A DNA stretch of 64,000 bases from Roseofilum reptotaenium CS-1145 (GTDB lineage Bacteria; Cyanobacteriota; Cyanobacteriia; Cyanobacteriales; Desertifilaceae). The notes beneath the pieces are model-generated. The model did not search any database. It saw only the letters and a program-made list of their open reading frames with translations, and was not told where the DNA came from. The stretch lies in NCBI RefSeq assembly GCF_028330985.1, contig NZ_JAQMUE010000084.1, positions 1 to 64,000 on the forward strand, given 5' to 3'. A program made the position numbers and the translations under genes. Below are positions 18,219 through 27,390 of this stretch, in pieces (within the stretch, counting starts at the first letter, position 1; each line of letters starts with the position of its first letter).

Positions 18219-21200
18219 ATGAAAAATCAAGAACATTGGACAATAGAAGAAATGAGCCACTCCATCCTCAAAGACGATCCCCTTTGGTTTAAAGATGCGG
18301 TTATTTATGAAGTTCCTGTCCGGGCTTTTGCCGATAGTAACGGAGATGGTATCGGTGATTTCGGTGGACTCAAGGACAAACTAGACTACATCCAAGAATT
18401 AGGGGTCACTGCCCTGTGGATACTGCCCTTTTTCCCGTCTCCCCTCAAAGACGATGGCTATGATATTGCCGATTACAATAGCGTCAATCCCATTTATGGA
18501 AATTTAGAGGACTTCAAAGAATTCTTACGCGAGAGCCACAAACGAGGCATTCGAGTCATTATCGAATTAATCGTTAACCATACCTCTGATCAGCATCCTT
18601 GGTTTCAGCAAGCGAGAAAAGCGCCTCCAGGGTCACCAGAGCGAGACTTTTATGTATGGAATGACAACCCTAGTAAATATCAAGGTGCTCGGATTATTTT
18701 CCAAGACTTTGAACATTCTAACTGGTCTTGGGATTCTGTGGCGAATGCCTATTATTGGCATCGATTTTATTCCCATCAACCAGACCTAAACTATGAAAAT
18801 CTAGCAGTGCAGAAAGCTATTTTAGAAGTGGTGGATTTTTGGTTAGAGATGGGAGTTGATGGTCTGCGCTTAGATGCAGTTCCCTATCTATATGAGGAAG
18901 AAGGAACGAATTGCGAAAACTTACCCCAAACCCATACATTTTTGCAGGATCTGCGCAGCCATATTGATGAAAAATTTCCCAACCGCATGTTACTGGCTGA
19001 AGCGAATCAATGGCCTGAGGATGCGGCTGCCTATTTTGGCCGGGGTGATGAATGCCACATGAATTTCCATTTTCCGTTGATGCCGCGTCTGTTTATGGCA
19101 TTGAAAATGGAAGATAGTTTTCCAATCATAGATATCTTACAACAAACCCCCCAAATTCCGAATAACTGTCAATGGGCGCTATTTCTGCGAAATCATGATG
19201 AATTGACCTTAGAAATGGTCTCGGATGAAGACCGAGATTATATGTATCGGGTCTATGCCCAAGATCCGCAAGCGAGGATTAATTTAGGGATTCGTCGCCG
19301 CTTAAGTCCCTTAATGGAGAACGATCGCCGCCGCATAGAATTACTCAATAGTCTGCTCTTTTCCTTACCCGGAACCCCCGTCCTCTATTATGGGGATGAA
19401 ATTGGCATGGGGGATAATATTTATTTGGGCGATCGCAACGGAGTCCGTACCCCCATGCAATGGAGCGCTGACCGTAATGCTGGATTTAGCCGCACCAACC
19501 CCCAACGCCTCTACGCTCCTCCCATTCTCGACCCTGAATACCATTACGAAGCGATCAACGTCGAAGCTCAACGCAGCAACACCAACGCCCTCTGGTGGTC
19601 AATGAAACGGCTGATCGCCACCCGGAAACGCTTCCAAGCCTTCGGTCGAGGAAGCTTTGAATTTCTGTATCCCGACAACCGCAAAGTATTAGCCTTTACC
19701 CGCACCTATGCCGGCGAACATATCCTAGTGGTGGCTAACCTCTCCCGGTTTGTGCAAACTGTAGAGCTAGACCTATCCCCCTTCCAAGGGATGAAACCCG
19801 TAGAAATCTTTGGCCGTACTGAATTTCCGGCGATCGCCGAGGGTTCCTATTTTCTCAGCCTCAGTCCCTACGCTTTCTACTGGTTCACCCTACAAATCGA
19901 GGAAAATTTAACCCCAAGTCCGGTTCCTGTTACCCAACTTCCCACCCTAGAAGTCCCGACCGGCCCCTGGCCAAGCGCGTTTTATCAAAACGATCCCAAA
20001 ACCCGCTTTGAACTCCATCTACCCCACTATCTGATTACTCGCTCCTGGTTTACGGGTAAATCGCGCACCATTCAATCCACACAAATTGTGGATGTGATTC
20101 CCATTCCTTACCAAAACCGGGAAGCTCAGATTCTGCTCATTCAGGTCAACTATACCGAAGGTGCAGCCGAAACCTATGCTTTTTCTATTGCATACGAAGC
20201 CATTAGTGTTGAGGAAGACCTCATGTATAGCGATCGCATGGTTGCTAAAATCAACGTGCAAGAATTCGGCGAAACCGGTATTTTATACGAAGCCAGCGCC
20301 GATCCAGATTTCCTCAGATTCATGTTAGAGGCGATCGCCAACGGTTGGCAATATCAAGGGATTGCAGGCAAAATTGTTCCCTATCTGTTTAAAACCCCCG
20401 AACAATTGAGCCAAGGGATTGAATCCTTAGATCCCCAAGTCTTGCGAGGCGAACACAAACATACTTCGATTATCTATAGCGATCCTCAAGCTGAAGTCGA
20501 TCGCCATCATCTGGTTCTCAAACTCTTCCGGCAAATTGAAGAAGGAATCAATGCCGACCTGGAAATTGGGGAATTTCTCACCCGTAGAATTAGCTTAGAC
20601 TTGGAACCGAACCCCAAAACGTTCTCCCTGCGATCGGGCGAAATTACCCCCTTTTATGGTTCCCTAGAATATCGTCGCCCCGGTAAACCCTCCATGACTA
20701 TTGGCGTGTTGCGCGACTTTATTCCCGACATCCGCGACGGTTGGTCATATACCCTCGATAATTTGCGGGGTTATTTCGAGCAAGTCATGGCTACTCCCAT
20801 TGAAATTGCCGACCTACCCTTACCTAACCTCAAGGACTTTACCCTGGATGTCACCTCAAAATCGACCGACTTAGACTTAGAGAGCCATGATTCCATGGCT
20901 GAGATTCCTGAAGTCGTTTACTCCCTAATCGGATCTTACCTTAGCTCCGCTGAACGTCTGGGCCAATACATGGCTGAATTCCATCTAGCCCTAGCCTCCG
21001 ATCTCGACAATCGACACTTTGCCCCAGAACCCTTTTCATCTTTCTACCAACGGTCGATTTACCAATATATGCGGAATCTGAGCGGTAAAACCCTCCTATT
21101 TTTACAAAAGCGTCTCAACCGACTCCCCGAAGACTGGCAATCGATCGCGATGGACTTAATTAATCGCAAAGACCAATTATTAAAGCGCTTTGGCTCTGTC

Positions 21201-21749
21201 ATTGACTTGAAGATTACTGCCCTGAGAACCCGTTGTCATGGGGATTATCACTTAGAACAAGTCCTCTATACTGGTAAAGACTTTGTGATCACCAACTTTG
21301 AAGGGGAAACCAATCGACCCTTGAGCGAACGACGCATGAAGCGATCGCCCCTGCGAGATGTGGCCGGAATGCTACAATCCTTCCACTATGCTGCCAGCGT
21401 CGCCCTACAACAAGAAGTCGATAATGGCATGATTGACCCCGACAACCTGTCCGACATGGAGCAATGGTCAGACTTTTGGTGCAGTTGGGTTAACCTTGTC
21501 TTTGTCAAAGCCTATCTGCAAAACGCCAGCCAAGGCAACTTCCTCCCCGATACCCCACGGGAAATGCAAGTGCTACTCGACGCTTACATCCTGGAAAAAT
21601 CAGTCTACGCCATTTCCTACGAACTCACCCATCGTCCCACTTGGGTGAGAATCCCCCTATCGCGTACTTTAAAACTCTTGCAAGTTTCTGATATGTCCTA
21701 TCTGATTCCTCTTTTACAGTCCCGTAGCACTTCGGGCAGTCATGGGTAA
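18219..21749 (+). CDS. treS: Trehalose synthase (maltose glucosylmutase) fused to maltokinase
   Basis: The N-terminal GH13 domain (about 10-560) interconverts maltose and trehalose: DGYDIADYNSVNP, nucleophile DGLRLDAVPYLYE, acid/base LLAEANQWPED, and FLRNHDELTLE. The C-terminal half (about 600-1170) is a maltokinase, which makes maltose 1-phosphate from maltose and ATP; HGDYHLEQVL carries the catalytic Asp. Where the family usually has DFEGEP, this one has NFEGET, so a presumed metal ligand is changed. ATG 18219 is preferred; TTG 18183 and ATG 18252 are possible. No glgE is in the window. treZ and treY lie downstream, beyond the NACHT remnant. Confidence 0.93.
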   Translation: MKNQEHWTIEEMSHSILKDDPLWFKDAVIYEVPVRAFADSNGDGIGDFGGLKDKLDYIQELGVTALWILPFFPSPLKDDGYDIADYNSVNPIYGNLEDFKEFLRESHKRGIRVIIELIVNHTSDQHPWFQQARKAPPGSPERDFYVWNDNPSKYQGARIIFQDFEHSNWSWDSVANAYYWHRFYSHQPDLNYENLAVQKAILEVVDFWLEMGVDGLRLDAVPYLYEEEGTNCENLPQTHTFLQDLRSHIDEKFPNRMLLAEANQWPEDAAAYFGRGDECHMNFHFPLMPRLFMALKMEDSFPIIDILQQTPQIPNNCQWALFLRNHDELTLEMVSDEDRDYMYRVYAQDPQARINLGIRRRLSPLMENDRRRIELLNSLLFSLPGTPVLYYGDEIGMGDNIYLGDRNGVRTPMQWSADRNAGFSRTNPQRLYAPPILDPEYHYEAINVEAQRSNTNALWWSMKRLIATRKRFQAFGRGSFEFLYPDNRKVLAFTRTYAGEHILVVANLSRFVQTVELDLSPFQGMKPVEIFGRTEFPAIAEGSYFLSLSPYAFYWFTLQIEENLTPSPVPVTQLPTLEVPTGPWPSAFYQNDPKTRFELHLPHYLITRSWFTGKSRTIQSTQIVDVIPIPYQNREAQILLIQVNYTEGAAETYAFSIAYEAISVEEDLMYSDRMVAKINVQEFGETGILYEASADPDFLRFMLEAIANGWQYQGIAGKIVPYLFKTPEQLSQGIESLDPQVLRGEHKHTSIIYSDPQAEVDRHHLVLKLFRQIEEGINADLEIGEFLTRRISLDLEPNPKTFSLRSGEITPFYGSLEYRRPGKPSMTIGVLRDFIPDIRDGWSYTLDNLRGYFEQVMATPIEIADLPLPNLKDFTLDVTSKSTDLDLESHDSMAEIPEVVYSLIGSYLSSAERLGQYMAEFHLALASDLDNRHFAPEPFSSFYQRSIYQYMRNLSGKTLLFLQKRLNRLPEDWQSIAMDLINRKDQLLKRFGSVIDLKITALRTRCHGDYHLEQVLYTGKDFVITNFEGETNRPLSERRMKRSPLRDVAGMLQSFHYAASVALQQEVDNGMIDPDNLSDMEQWSDFWCSWVNLVFVKAYLQNASQGNFLPDTPREMQVLLDAYILEKSVYAISYELTHRPTWVRIPLSRTLKLLQVSDMSYLIPLLQSRSTSGSHG

Positions 21750-21789
21750 GGGATAATAGGTTTGTAGATGGGGTATAACTCGCCCCTAC

Positions 21790-21816
21790 TATAGCAGAGA
21801 AAGAGTTGGTGAGGAC
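21790..21816 (+). repeat. Solo end of the MITE-like element
   Basis: TATAGCAGAGAAAGAGTTGG followed by TGAGGAC matches the left terminal repeat of copies A-C, but no matching right end was seen nearby. It is probably a decayed copy or a recombination product. Confidence 0.6.
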
Positions 21817-21854
21817 TCCGGTTCAAGAGTGAAACTTAGCTACCATCACCTATT

Positions 21855-21881
21855 CCCTATTCCCTAGCGCGCAGCGCTATA
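21855..21881. repeat. REP-like palindrome with TATTCCC tandem
   Basis: TATTCCCTATTCCCTAGCGC then GCAGCGCTATA. The same unit, in either orientation and with variation, occurs near 15075, 16510, 41087 and 55632: a GC-rich AGCGC palindrome joined to GGGAATA heptamers. It is a dispersed repeat between genes. Confidence 0.65.
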
Positions 21882-21930
21882 GAATAAAACCGCCTTCTCC
21901 TGCCCAGCGTACAAATTCTGTGGGAGAGGG

Positions 21931-22173
21931 CTATTTTCCATCGATTTTCCGCTTCATCCAGCAATAGATAAACGTCACCAGCAACCAACCCGAAGCACAC
22001 CCGAACCCGACAACGGGATGAGCAGGAATAGGGGGTGTGTGACTGGGAATACTCGTCAGTTGTTGAATATGGGGGTCAACCAAAGTAGTTCCCAGGTTTT
22101 CCAGAACTTCCCGTTGTCGATTTTTAGCCAGTTTTTCGGGATTAATAAAGAAGTTTTCATATTGGCTTTCCAT
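21931..22173 (-). CDS. Small protein with one predicted membrane helix
   Basis: I do not recognise this 80-residue protein. The N-terminal half is polar and charged (PEKLAKNRQREVLENLG), the middle is Pro-rich (SIPSHTPPIPAHP), and residues about 53-74 form one hydrophobic stretch (VVGFGCASGWLLVTFIYCW) followed by KRK, a positive stop. Met at 22173 is chosen; an upstream Met at 22197 is possible. It is convergent with the treS fusion. The coherent layout supports a real gene, but there is no family evidence. Confidence 0.5.
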   Translation of the reverse strand: MESQYENFFINPEKLAKNRQREVLENLGTTLVDPHIQQLTSIPSHTPPIPAHPVVGFGCASGWLLVTFIYCWMKRKIDGK

Positions 22174-22309
22174 TGCATTTTTCTCCTGATTCTTCAACGT
22201 TTTTTGGGTATTGAAATCACGGTAGAAGAAGCTAAATAGGAATAAAATTAGACATAAGTAGAATTCAAATAGAATTTTTCTATTTAGGCTGAAACCTAGC
22301 CTAGGAACT

Positions 22310-22342
22310 AGAAACCCGGTTTCTTGAAGAAACCGGGTTTCT
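22310..22342. repeat. Perfect 16-bp inverted repeat with AGAAACCCGGTTTCTT arms
   Basis: Arms 22310-22325 and 22327-22342 are exact complements around a single G. Related half-sites lie at 24766 and 24813, just after the NACHT remnant, and a 16-bp palindrome at 25336. A strong hairpin is expected in RNA. Similar AGAAACCCGGTTTCT repeats are common in filamentous cyanobacteria (from memory). Confidence 0.8.
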
Positions 22343-22384
22343 GAGCCGAGTGGTATATAATGAAAAAAATAAACTGTTGGGAAA

Positions 22385-24763
22385 ATGAACAGAGAGCGTG
22401 AACGGCAGTTTCTTGAATATCTGGCGGATGAGTACGGGTTTTATCTCGATAGGCGCAAGGTCTTCTTGGCTCGTTTCGATCAAGCTAATGCCGATAAACC
22501 TCATAATCAGTTGCGGTTGTCTTTTGAGGATGGTTTGAACAAAAGACAGAAGATTCAAGATGAGTTGCAGAACATTGGTGAACGTTTAAAGCAAGATGGC
22601 TGTGAAATTGTCAGTAAGAAAGGACGCGCTAAAAAAGGTGAGAGTCCTTGGGAGCAGGCATATTACTGGTTATGGACAGTCAAGTTTCCGGAGTGGGAAA
22701 AAGACCATGAACCAGCAGAAAAGGGAATCGACTGGCAACAGCTCTGTACTGACGCATTTAACGAGGAGCAAGAACGGCGCAAGAGTGCCACAGAAATGGG
22801 GCATGAGGTCGAGGTTTATGTGCCCTTGGGATTGGTGAAGCGCAAGCAGCAACCGCGACGGACGGGGGAAGACATGCCCGGTGCGGAAGCGGGGATGCAG
22901 CAGTATGAACTGACGGAAAACGAGATCGAACAGCGCTACGAACACGAAGAATTTTTAGCGCAAGTGATTGGCAATGCGGGGAAAAATTGGGCGATTATTG
23001 GGGAGCCGGGAGCCGGAAAAACGACCTGGTTAGACCAGATTGGGCAGGAGTTGATTAAGAGAGAACGTTATCCGATTTGGATACCCTTGGCGCGGTTGCA
23101 GGGGATGACGCTGGAAGAGTTTTTACTGGAGAACAGGTGTTGGGGGAATGGTTTCAGTTAGCGGAAAATGTGGGATGGTTGAATGTTGTCTATCGGGATA
23201 CTCGCACCGATGAGCCGGTTTATGCCTTTTTCCATTTGACATTTCAGGAGTATTTTGCCGCTTGTGCAGTGGCAGATTGGCACTTTTTTCTACCGTCGGA
23301 TCATTCGCCAGAACAGCCTTCGAGCCAACCCTATCGGATTTTTGAATCTCGTTGGCGCGAGGTGATTTTATTGTGGTTGGGGCGTGGAGATGTGGAGGAT
23401 AAGAAGGAGGAGTTTATTCAGGCGTTGGTGAATTTTAAAGATGGAATGGATGCTCAGTTTTACAAGTTTTCTGCTTTATGGTTAGCTGCGGCTGGTATTA
23501 GTGAGTTTAAATCTCGTTCTCTTGCCGATAAAATTATCCCGCAGCTTGTGAAATGGGGGTTTGGATATTTCAATATCAAGAAACAGCAATGGCAAACATT
23601 TCTCGATCCGATTCAATACGGAGCTAGGGACATCCTACCCCAAACTGACCGACAACGGGCAATTAAAGAACTCTGCGATCTGCTCGAATGTCTCCAATGT
23701 CCTACAGATACCCGTAGACGGGTGGCTGTGAGTTTAGGAAGCATCAACCCAGGAAATGCTCAGGTGATCGCTGTTCTCGAAGAAATTTTTAGGGAGGCTG
23801 AGGATATACATCCCCGTATGTGGGTAGCTTATAGTTTAGGGAACACTGACCCAGGAAATGCTCAGGCGATCTCCGCTTTGCAGGAAATTCTCAAGGAGAC
23901 TCAGGATACATATACCCGTATGCAAGCAGCTTTGATTTTAAAGGAAATCGACCCAGAAAATGTTCGGGCGATCTCTGTTCTGAAGGAAACTAAGCATGGT
24001 AATACTGGTTGGCAGGTGGCTGAGAGTTCAGGGAAGAGAGACCCGGAACATCCCCAAGAGATCCCTGCTCTAGTTAAACTTCTCAAGGAGACTAACGATT
24101 ATAGTATCTGTTTGCAGGCGGTTTGGACTTTAGGGAAAATCGGACAAGGAAATGCTGAGGCGATCAATTCGCTGGTGCAACTTTTACACCAAACTGAGGA
24201 TGATACTACTTGTTGGCAAATAGTTGAGAGTCTAGGGGATATTCTCACTACCCATAAACAACGGCAAGAGATAGTCTTGGCTCTCCAACCTTACCTGAGC
24301 AATGAAAAAAACGAAAATAACTTGCACCTTTTTGATAATTGCTACGAACTCCTCTGGAAGATTGCCCAAGACCTCCCCTACACCGACTTCTACCGCGCTT
24401 GGCATCATCTCGACACTGCCCCCCATCCCGAAGTCGCAGACCAATGAGGATAAACTGGCCAAAGCCTTCAGTAACCGCATCTTTCCGCAACTCTTTCCTG
24501 GGGAAACCCTCCCCAAAATTAGCGACTCTTTCGACCTGGAAACCGAACTCACCAACGCCCAACTGCGCCACCCCCACATTGCCCTGATTCTGGACAACGG
24601 CGACCCGCAAGAGTGCCTCCTGCATCTGTGCCAGTTCCTCGCTCCCACCGTCTCCATTGCCTGGATTACCCCCACTCCCCTGGATGCTCCCCTGCGCGGC
24701 TTCCCCCCGGAGCAGGAGCATTTGGTCTCGGCGCTGCAATATTGGCTAGACTCCCTGGCGTGA
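22385..24763 (+). pseudogene. Decayed NACHT-HEAT STAND NTPase (internal deletion plus frameshift)
   Basis: Three pieces in different frames form one gene of a known cyanobacterial type. Piece 1 (22385-23161) has a charged N-terminal domain and the NACHT P-loop IIGEPGAGKTTWLDQIGQE, then breaks at about 23133 after TLEEFLLEN. Piece 2 continues near 23135 in another frame with VLGEWFQLAENVGWLN and FFHLTFQEYFAACAV, the end of the NACHT module, then HEAT repeats of about 33 residues up to 24447. Piece 3 (to 24763) is the C-terminal domain with WITPTPLDAPLRGFPPEQ. The Walker B and sensor region, some 200 residues in relatives, is missing. STAND NTPases act in signalling and phage defence; this copy should be dead. 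Confidence 0.85.
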
Positions 24764-24765
24764 AA

Positions 24766-24827
24766 AGAAACCCGGTTTTTCAGGACTTTCCTGGTGGAAT
24801 ACCAATGTAGCAAGAAACCCGGTTTCT
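24766..24827. repeat. Two AGAAACCCGGTTT repeats after the NACHT remnant
   Basis: AGAAACCCGGTTT at 24766-24778 and AGAAACCCGGTTTCT at 24813-24827 match the arms of the inverted repeat at 22310. The NACHT remnant is thus bordered on both sides by this repeat. Confidence 0.75.
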
Positions 24828-25086
24828 ATCCCTCATCCTCTCGTTCTCGTCGAGTCAGATAACGAACTTCTTCGAGTAAAACATTAAATCGTGCATCACT
24901 TTCCGCTTGTCGCTCCTTAATTAATTCCATATCTCGTTGATTTTGAGCCGCAACTTGTAAGAGCGCTTGACTGGTTACTCTCAACCCATCCACGCTATCT
25001 TTGATCTCACTAACACTATCTCTGAGTTCATCTACACTCGAAGCCAACTCATCGAGCATTTCATCCGTCCAACGTTGTCTAACCAT
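24826..25086 (-). CDS. Small coiled-coil protein
   Basis: This 86-residue protein starts MVRQRWTDEMLDELASSVDE. Heptad spacing of Leu, Val and Ile runs through most of its length (LRDSVSEIKDSVDGLRVTS and onward), so a long coiled coil is likely. The C-terminus is highly charged (YLTRREREDEG). Proteins of this plan are common in cyanobacteria but without known role. The longer reading from 25152 is less likely. Its 3' end abuts the AGAAACCCGGTTTCT repeat. Confidence 0.65.
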   Translation of the reverse strand: MVRQRWTDEMLDELASSVDELRDSVSEIKDSVDGLRVTSQALLQVAAQNQRDMELIKERQAESDARFNVLLEEVRYLTRREREDEG

Positions 25087-25405
25087 TTGTCCTCCTGATT
25101 CAGGGAAATGATCGCCGTCATCTAGCTCCAATCGTATTATCGCAAAAATCAAATAGGGTGTATGAATAACGCATCCTACTGGACTGTTTCATCTAATTTG
25201 ATGCATTAGATTTCCTTCGTAGTGAGGGCTTGAGCAATCTCCAGCTAGGCTTTTAAGCACTCTTCGTGCTTACACCAAACAAAGCCCTATTTTAGGTGAA
25301 ACAATCCACTACTGCTCTTCGTTGGGAGGTGCAAAAGAAAACCGGTTTTCTACCCCGGCCAATCCTGTACTAAGATCGGATGATGCAGTTAAGGGTCTTG
25401 AACAG
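25087..25405. other. Divergent intergenic region with a 16-bp palindrome
   Basis: About 320 bp separate the coiled-coil gene from treZ. The only structure seen is the perfect palindrome AGAAAACCGGTTTTCT at 25336-25351, a relative of the 22310 repeat. The treZ frame is open through it, but the homology starts only at 25406. Confidence 0.65.
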
Positions 25406-27229
25406 ATGAAAATTGGATCTCAATATTTGGGAAACAACCAGTGTGAATTTCGAGTTTGGGCCCCTCAACGGCAAGAAGTTGCTGTTCACCTGGTTTCTCC
25501 CCAAGAGCGGCTAATTCCCCTTTCACGAGACGAACAGGGGTATTGGTCGGCAACCATTAGTGATGTTCAACCTGGAAGCCTCTACTTTTATCAACTCGAC
25601 ACTACCCTAGACCGTCCTGACCCCGCTTCCTCCCTGCAACCGAAAGGGGTTCACGATGCCTCGCAAGTCGTGGATCATCAAGGGTTTGTCTGGCAAGATC
25701 GAGACTGGAACGGTCTGCCCTTAGAGCAATATGCGATCTACGAACTGCATGTGGGCACGTTTACGACTGAAGGAACTTTTACAGCGATTATTGACCGACT
25801 GCCAGATTTACTCGATTTAGGCATTAACGCCATTGAACTGATGCCGGTTGCCGCGTTTCCCGGTAGTCGCAACTGGGGATATGATGGGGTCTATCTCTAT
25901 GGGGTGCAATCCTCCTATGGAGGGCCGGATGGACTGAAAACCCTGGTGAATGCCTGTCATCAAGCGGGAATTGCCGTCATTCTGGATGTGGTTTACAACC
26001 ATTTTGGCCCGGAGGGCAATTATCTTTGGGATTATGGCCCCTATTTCACCAATAAATATCGCACCCCTTGGGGGGATGCGGTCAATTATGACGATGCAGC
26101 AAGTGACCAGGTACGCAATTTCTTTATCGAAAATGCCCTCTATTGGCTAGAAGAATATCATATCGATGCTCTGCGTTTGGATGCAGTTCATGCCATTTAT
26201 GATTTTAGCGCCCAGCCTTTTCTGCAACAGTTGGGGGCAGCCGTGGAAGCCTTGGATCAAAAGTTAGGATATACCCATTATTTAATTGCGGAAAGCGATC
26301 TAAATGACGTGCGAGTTCTCCAGTCCCGGGAGACGGGTGGGTGGGGACATCATAGTCAATGGTGTGATGATTTTCACCATGCTCTCCATAGCGTGTTAAC
26401 GGGAGAGACTTCAGGATATTACGAAGATTTCGGTCAGGTAAGCCACTTAGCGAAGGCTTATCGCGAAGGTTATGTGTATTCAGGTCAATATTCAGTCCAT
26501 CGTCAGCGCTCCCATGGCAATTCCTCGTTAAGCTACCCAGGGGAGTGTTTTGTGGTCTGTATCCAAAATCATGACCAAGTGGGAAATCGATTAGCTGGCG
26601 ATCGCCTCTCTACCCTAGTTGGATTCGATCAGTTAAAATTAGCAGCAGCCGCTGTATTGCTCTCTCCCTTTATCCCCATGTTATTCATGGGAGAAGAATA
26701 TGGAGAAACCGCGCCCTTTCAGTATTTTATCAGCCATGGCGACCCCGATTTAGTGGCAGCCGTACGTAAAGGAAGAGCCGAAGAATTTAAGTCATTTGGT
26801 TGGCAAAAAGAAGTCCCTGACCCCCAAAGTGTGGACGTATTTGAGGAATCGACCTTAAACTGGGAATTAGGACAACAAGGAAATCATAAAATTCTGCGAT
26901 CGCTCCATAAAACCCTCATCGAATTACGCAAAACTCATCCTGCTTTAGCCTCCCTTAAAACAGAGCATACAAAAGTGATACATCCCACGGATACCTCCGT
27001 GATTCTCCTCCATCGTCACGCTAACACTTCTCATGTCTATATCTGTCTAAATTTCAACTCCGATCCGATTACCTTCACCCCCTCCATTCCCCCTGGAGTT
27101 TGGACAAAAATCCTTGATTCTGCCGCTCCACAATGGAGCGGTTTCGGACAAACCAACCCCCAAGAACTGAGCGCAGGCAAAGAAATCACGCTCTCCGGTT
27201 GGGGATTTGTCTTGTATACTCAATCCTAG
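25406..27229 (+). CDS. treZ: Malto-oligosyltrehalose trehalohydrolase
   Basis: TreZ releases trehalose from maltooligosyl-trehalose made by TreY. The 607-residue enzyme has an N-terminal beta-sandwich (CBM48 type, FRVWAPQRQEVAVHLV), then a GH13 barrel: YELHVGTFTTEGTF, NWGYDGVYLYGVQSSYGGP, DVVYNHFGPEGNYL, nucleophile DALRLDAVHAIYD, acid/base LIAESDLND and CIQNHDQVGNR. ATG 25406 is preferred over the 25322 reading, which would translate a palindromic repeat. treY follows 161 bp downstream in the same direction, the usual pairing. Confidence 0.95.
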   Translation: MKIGSQYLGNNQCEFRVWAPQRQEVAVHLVSPQERLIPLSRDEQGYWSATISDVQPGSLYFYQLDTTLDRPDPASSLQPKGVHDASQVVDHQGFVWQDRDWNGLPLEQYAIYELHVGTFTTEGTFTAIIDRLPDLLDLGINAIELMPVAAFPGSRNWGYDGVYLYGVQSSYGGPDGLKTLVNACHQAGIAVILDVVYNHFGPEGNYLWDYGPYFTNKYRTPWGDAVNYDDAASDQVRNFFIENALYWLEEYHIDALRLDAVHAIYDFSAQPFLQQLGAAVEALDQKLGYTHYLIAESDLNDVRVLQSRETGGWGHHSQWCDDFHHALHSVLTGETSGYYEDFGQVSHLAKAYREGYVYSGQYSVHRQRSHGNSSLSYPGECFVVCIQNHDQVGNRLAGDRLSTLVGFDQLKLAAAAVLLSPFIPMLFMGEEYGETAPFQYFISHGDPDLVAAVRKGRAEEFKSFGWQKEVPDPQSVDVFEESTLNWELGQQGNHKILRSLHKTLIELRKTHPALASLKTEHTKVIHPTDTSVILLHRHANTSHVYICLNFNSDPITFTPSIPPGVWTKILDSAAPQWSGFGQTNPQELSAGKEITLSGWGFVLYTQS

Positions 27230-27390
27230 CGTTAAATTCCATTGATTGTGTACCCAATACCATTTCTATTAAGGCAAATTGCTCTCCGCCCTTTGTTAGC
27301 ACCTTTTTAAGCGCCACTTCAGAGCAAAATGCTATAACTCCTGGATTGACGCTATAATCAATCCGAACTGTTTTTCTGATATACTACTTT

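Noticed and set aside
24232-24813. Long minus-strand reading frames of up to 193 codons
   Set aside because: They are opposite the C-terminal domain of the NACHT remnant, have Arg/Gly/Ser-rich shadow composition, and no motif.
27346-27385. Candidate promoter TTGACG / TATACT before treY
   Set aside because: The spacing of about 28 bp is too long for a normal sigma-70 promoter.
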